DNA from: Chitinophaga filiformis
Lineage (GTDB): Bacteria > Bacteroidota > Bacteroidia > Chitinophagales > Chitinophagaceae
Assembly (NCBI RefSeq): GCF_021646545.1
Contig: NZ_JAKIRP010000004.1
Span: 372,001-436,000 of the forward strand
Length of the DNA stretch: 64,000 nt
Direction of reading: 5' to 3'
Position 1 is the first letter of the stretch, and every line of letters starts with the position of its first letter. The notes under the pieces were generated by a model. It did not search any database. It saw only the letters and a program-made list of their open reading frames with translations, and was not told where the DNA came from. The position numbers and the translations under genes are program-made. This document shows, one piece after another, positions 60,312 through 64,000 of the stretch.

Positions 60312-63300
60312 TCAGAAGGAACACCTTAGATTGACGCCAAATCTTTTTGTAGTAGGAACGGACAGGTTATCATAGCCCTGTGAGTTACCCACACCCAGTG
60401 AGCTCACTTCCGGATCGAAGTTGGAATACCTAGGGAAGTTAGGCGCGTTGTACCAGAGGTTCCTTCCTGACAGTGAGATGGTGGCAGCACCAAATGGAGA
60501 ATTGCCCAGTAGGCTCTTCGGAAGATCATATGCCAGCGAGATCTCACGTAGCCTGAACACAGTCGCATCGAAGATGGATCCTTCATTCACACCACCAGGC
60601 CCCATACCTCCATTGAAGAAATGATCTTCATAAGACATTGCCACGTTGTTGGGGATCTTCTGTCCGCGTTCATCCAGCAGTGCTTTCAGTGTATTGATAT
60701 CGCCCATTACACCAGGAGAAACGATCTGGAACTCACGTTCTTCCGTATCTCTGGTCACACCGCGGGCCATCATCTGACCAACGGTGTTGGAATACATCTG
60801 TCCCCCCTGCTTCCAGTCAAAGAGCACATTCAGTGTCAGCCCCCGGTACCGGAACGTATTGGTGATACCCAGTATGAAATCGGGATTAGGATTACCGATC
60901 GCTTTCAGTGAGCCAGATACCAACGGCTTACCGGAAGCAGGATCGATCAGGATATTACCTTCTTCATCACGTGCATAGGCAGTACCCTGGATCAATCCGT
61001 AAGGTTGCCCTACAATATGCACACTGCTGGTCCCATTGGTACCGCCATAACTGAAACTTTCATAACCACCGAGGTCTTTGATCATGTTCCTGTTGCGGGT
61101 AAAATTGGCGTTGATATCCCAGTTAAAACCATTCGCTGTACGGATAGGCGTAGCTGTAAAACCGATCTCTATCCCTTTGTTGGTAGCCTCGCCCAGGTTA
61201 AGGATCTGAGTAGTGTAACCGGAAGAAGGGGCTGCTGTTACCTCAAAGATCTGTGAGGTACTGCGTTTATTATAGTAAGTCAGATCTATACCGATGCGGT
61301 TGTCCAGGAATTGTAATTCCGTTCCCAACTCCAGTTCTGTAATAAACTCAGGTTTCAGGTTGGCATTTGTCAGCAGGTTGGATTGCGTAACGATATTATA
61401 CACGGCCCCATTCTGCGGTGTAAAGGGCAAACCGACATTTGAAGGGGTTGTACTACCACCCAGAATTGCATTGATCTGGTAAAAATTAGCTGTCTGGTAA
61501 GGAGACGCTTCATTACCTACCCTTGTATAACCAGCTCTCACTTTACCGAAAGTCAACACTTCTTTTGGCAGCTGGAAAGCTTCTGTAAATACTAATGAAC
61601 CATTCACACCACCATAGAAATAACTCCTGTTATTGGCAGGCAGCGTAGATGATACGTCATTGCGCCCCACGAAGTTCAATGACGCAAAGTTCTTATAGTC
61701 AAAGGTTATATCTGTAAAGAACGCATAATAACGTTGCTTCAGCAGGTTCCTGTTGTTGGTGAGCTGTACACCCGTTACCGAGCTGGTATTGTTCATATCA
61801 TGCAGATCAGCAACAATGATATTATCTCCGTAAAATGCCTTCCTGTCTGTAAAACGCTGGTTCACGTTATTACCTAAAATGGCGCGGACAGAGAGATTTG
61901 GTGTGATGGCATGTGTTGCTGTCAGCAACAAGGTATTATCCAGTTCCTGGCGGTAGATATTATCGCTGGTGATACTACCGTTTGCATAAGAAGATGATCC
62001 TTTCCCTCTTACACTCAATCGCCTGTCTGTGTATGCGTTAAAACCGATCGTATTCTGAACATTCAGCCATGAGAAAGGATCAAAACCTACAATGAGGTTG
62101 CCATAGTAACGGTCCACGTCACTTTTATTCGGACTATGTTTTACTGACCAATACGGGTTATCCACACCCGTGTAGTCATATACATTACTTCCATCTATCG
62201 GATTTTCAAAAGGGTAGTGTGTGAGGTCATAGCTGGTGGGCACATACATCAACGTTGACATAATCGAGCCTGTCAATCCGCCTACAGGAGGCGTTTTCTG
62301 GCGGGTGGTCACATAGTTGATAGAGCCACTGGCATAGAACTTATTCTCCAGCCGGATATTACCACCGATATTCACTGAAGTACGCTTGATCTCATTACCC
62401 GGCACTACACCTTTGTTATCTGTATTGGAAAAGCCTGCGTTAAAATTCCCTTTCTCGCTACCGGATGATATAGTGATCGCATTCTCATATACACTCCCTG
62501 TTCTGAAAAAATTTTTAGCATTCTCTTTTGCATAGGATTTATAGGGAACCTGTATTGGCGTCACACCATCGGCTTCATAAAATTCGGGGAATACTGCAGC
62601 GCTGAACTGACGTGTTAACTGATGAGGAATAGTAGCGCGGGTAGGCAGCATACTGGGAACGCCCTGAAAAGGCTGTCCCCAGGACGCATACACACCCTGC
62701 CTGTAGTCATTGTTCGTACCTTGTCCGTAGCGTGTCTGGTATTCAGGCAATCCGGCCACTTCTTCAATAGCGTAAGAAGTATTGTAGGTGATCTCTGTGC
62801 CCTTGCGGCTTTTCTTCTTACCCGCTTTCGTGGTGATGATGATAGCGCCGTTGGCTGCTCTTGAACCATATAATGCAGCTGCCGCCGCACCTTTGAGTAC
62901 TGTCATACTCTGTATATTGTTTGGATCAAGGTCGAATGCGCGGTTGGTCACGCCCACGCCACCGACAGAAGATGAACCAACATTCGCAAAGCTGGAGTTG
63001 TCGAAGGGAACACCATCTACTACAAACAGCGGCTGATTGTTACCATTCAGGGAAGAGTTACCACGAATGGTAATATTGGTGCCACCACCGGCTACGCCAC
63101 CGGCAGACTGTATATTCACACCGGCCACTTTACCTGTCAGTGCACGCACAGGGTCAGGTTCCGATTTCTGTGCAAGTTTCTCTGAGCCTACTGTACTGAC
63201 GGAATAACCAAGACTATTCTTCTGACGCGCGATACCTGCTGCTGTCACAACAATATCGTGCAATTGCTTTACGGCAGCCTGCAGTTTGATCGTACCTGCC

Positions 63301-63884
63301 TGCGCAGCACCGATCTCCGTAACATGATAACCGATAGCAGTGATCGATAGCGTAGCACCTTGTTTTACTCTTAGTGTAAAGGCACCATCACCTCCTGAGG
63401 TAACGCCATTGCTGGTGCCTTTTTCTACGATTGTTGCACCCGGGAAGGGATCGCCGCTCTCACTGAGCACCTTCCCCCTGATCACCGTATCTGCTGCAGG
63501 AGCAGCCGGTTGCGGCTGAATATTATGTTGTTCACTTTTCTCTTTCAGGATGATGAAATCATCGTTTACTACAAAGTTAATGTCGAGTTTCCCCAATACT
63601 TTATCCAGCACTTTGCCGAGTTCTTCTTCATTCGCATTTGCAGTGACTTTTTTATCCATAGCAATGCGATCGGAACTATATACAAACTTCACATCTGCCT
63701 TAGACCTGATCTGGTTGAGTACCATTTTCAGGCTCATATCATCTGCCTGCAGCGATATCTTTCTACGCAGGATATTCTGCGCATACAAGGCTCCGGGGCT
63801 GACTGCAAATAATATCATCGTACTTAACGATGTGATAATGACGGATTTGGTTATAAAAGCATTTGTCTTTACATTTATGGACAT
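60312..63884 (-). CDS. susC: SusC/RagA-family TonB-dependent receptor with STN domain
   Basis: This 1190-residue outer membrane transporter has a signal peptide, then an STN (secretin/TonB short N-terminal) domain at about 42-115 (ISLQADDMSLKMVLNQIRSK, DKVLGKLDINFVVNDDFIIL). A carboxypeptidase-regulatory-like domain at about 132-210 starts IRGKVLSESGDPFPGATI. The plug follows from about 220 to 340 (VAGVNIQSAGGVAGG, NITIRGNSSL), then a 22-strand barrel that ends RFGVNLRCSF with the expected terminal Phe. The STN domain is used in this family to signal to a FecR-type anti-sigma factor, so the operon is probably switched on by an ECF sigma/FecR pair; none is visible within the window. Confidence 0.95.
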   Translation of the reverse strand: MSINVKTNAFITKSVIITSLSTMILFAVSPGALYAQNILRRKISLQADDMSLKMVLNQIRSKADVKFVYSSDRIAMDKKVTANANEEELGKVLDKVLGKLDINFVVNDDFIILKEKSEQHNIQPQPAAPAADTVIRGKVLSESGDPFPGATIVEKGTSNGVTSGGDGAFTLRVKQGATLSITAIGYHVTEIGAAQAGTIKLQAAVKQLHDIVVTAAGIARQKNSLGYSVSTVGSEKLAQKSEPDPVRALTGKVAGVNIQSAGGVAGGGTNITIRGNSSLNGNNQPLFVVDGVPFDNSSFANVGSSSVGGVGVTNRAFDLDPNNIQSMTVLKGAAAAALYGSRAANGAIIITTKAGKKKSRKGTEITYNTSYAIEEVAGLPEYQTRYGQGTNNDYRQGVYASWGQPFQGVPSMLPTRATIPHQLTRQFSAAVFPEFYEADGVTPIQVPYKSYAKENAKNFFRTGSVYENAITISSGSEKGNFNAGFSNTDNKGVVPGNEIKRTSVNIGGNIRLENKFYASGSINYVTTRQKTPPVGGLTGSIMSTLMYVPTSYDLTHYPFENPIDGSNVYDYTGVDNPYWSVKHSPNKSDVDRYYGNLIVGFDPFSWLNVQNTIGFNAYTDRRLSVRGKGSSSYANGSITSDNIYRQELDNTLLLTATHAITPNLSVRAILGNNVNQRFTDRKAFYGDNIIVADLHDMNNTSSVTGVQLTNNRNLLKQRYYAFFTDITFDYKNFASLNFVGRNDVSSTLPANNRSYFYGGVNGSLVFTEAFQLPKEVLTFGKVRAGYTRVGNEASPYQTANFYQINAILGGSTTPSNVGLPFTPQNGAVYNIVTQSNLLTNANLKPEFITELELGTELQFLDNRIGIDLTYYNKRSTSQIFEVTAAPSSGYTTQILNLGEATNKGIEIGFTATPIRTANGFNWDINANFTRNRNMIKDLGGYESFSYGGTNGTSSVHIVGQPYGLIQGTAYARDEEGNILIDPASGKPLVSGSLKAIGNPNPDFILGITNTFRYRGLTLNVLFDWKQGGQMYSNTVGQMMARGVTRDTEEREFQIVSPGVMGDINTLKALLDERGQKIPNNVAMSYEDHFFNGGMGPGGVNEGSIFDATVFRLREISLAYDLPKSLLGNSPFGAATISLSGRNLWYNAPNFPRYSNFDPEVSSLGVGNSQGYDNLSVPTTKRFGVNLRCSF

Positions 63885-64000
63885 AGGCCTGTTTCTTTGT
63901 TAGATTTCTGGTTGAATAAGACAAAGGAATTCCCTTACTGCGCTGTCACGCAGTATTTCAGGGCTAAATCAATTTCAGCAGGGGGCTGTCACCTCCTGCT

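Noticed and set aside
63964..64000. Possible C-terminus of a minus-strand gene (twelve codons ending in TAG at 63964-63966)
   Set aside because: The reading is only AGGDSPLLKLI plus stop, too short to assign, although a FecR gene would be expected here. A weak 7-bp hairpin at 63936-63955 lacks a T-run.
1..64000. CRISPR arrays, tRNA genes and transposases
   Set aside because: No regular spaced repeats, no tRNA T-loop signature with a matching acceptor stem, and no DDE or serine-recombinase motifs were seen by eye.

Overview
The window looks like a chromosomal segment of a Bacteroidota bacterium, most likely a Chitinophagaceae (Chitinophaga-like) genome. The evidence is a SusC/SusD pair, a type IX secretion C-terminal sorting domain, TTTG-N19-TAnnTTTG promoters in place of sigma70 boxes, weak or absent Shine-Dalgarno sequences, many lipoproteins with CxK/CxN-type N-termini, and a complete 14-gene nuo operon with a short NuoG. 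The genus is inferred, not proven. No tRNA, rRNA, CRISPR array, transposase or prophage gene was seen.

Layout. 1-2 kb: the N-terminus of a Kup potassium transporter (cut by the window edge) and an OmpA-family outer membrane protein. 2-7.6 kb: polyprenyl diphosphate synthase, RecJ, a lipoprotein esterase and HtpG. 7.9-11.2 kb: a large secreted nuclease carrying a type IX sorting signal. 11.2-11.9 kb: a gene-free stretch with two elaborate inverted-repeat elements. 12-13.1 kb: rpsF-rpsR-rplI. 13.1-15.3 kb: two lipoproteins and a small secreted protein. 15.3-20.7 kb: a leftward operon (ABC-type permease, GntP-family permease, RidA-like protein, D-threonine-aldolase-like PLP enzyme, M19 dipeptidase) that suggests D-amino-acid or D-dipeptide use. 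20.7-22.9 kb: a LacI-type regulator and a sugar-kinase-like phosphotransferase with a near-perfect LacI-type operator between them. 22.9-36.3 kb: nuoA to nuoN, encoding NADH:menaquinone oxidoreductase from one recognisable promoter. 36.4-39.3 kb: TPR protein, PstS-like lipoprotein and a small membrane protein. 39.7-41.6 kb: low-molecular-weight protein tyrosine phosphatase and HisS.

41.6-42.9 kb: an AT-rich two-gene unit. The larger product has the features of a proteasome/HslV-type Ntn hydrolase: a Thr directly after the initiator Met, Asp at mature position 17, and a Lys lying 14 residues before a Gly in an AGA motif. It is followed by a short, highly charged protein. This is the best candidate here for an undescribed system.

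43-50.9 kb: DsbD, a stand-alone DsbD N-terminal-domain protein that keeps the redox cysteines lost from DsbD itself, PurQ, a polytopic membrane protein, a lipoprotein, a TPR protein, an alkyladenine DNA glycosylase and an unknown protein. 50.9-63.9 kb: a leftward set made of SusC (with an STN signalling domain), SusD, a lipoprotein, and a tight M14-M20-M14 peptidase cassette. It reads as a peptide-capture and degradation locus rather than a glycan locus. Many transcription units end in strong hairpin terminators, three of which share the same CCCGTCTC/GAGACGGG core.
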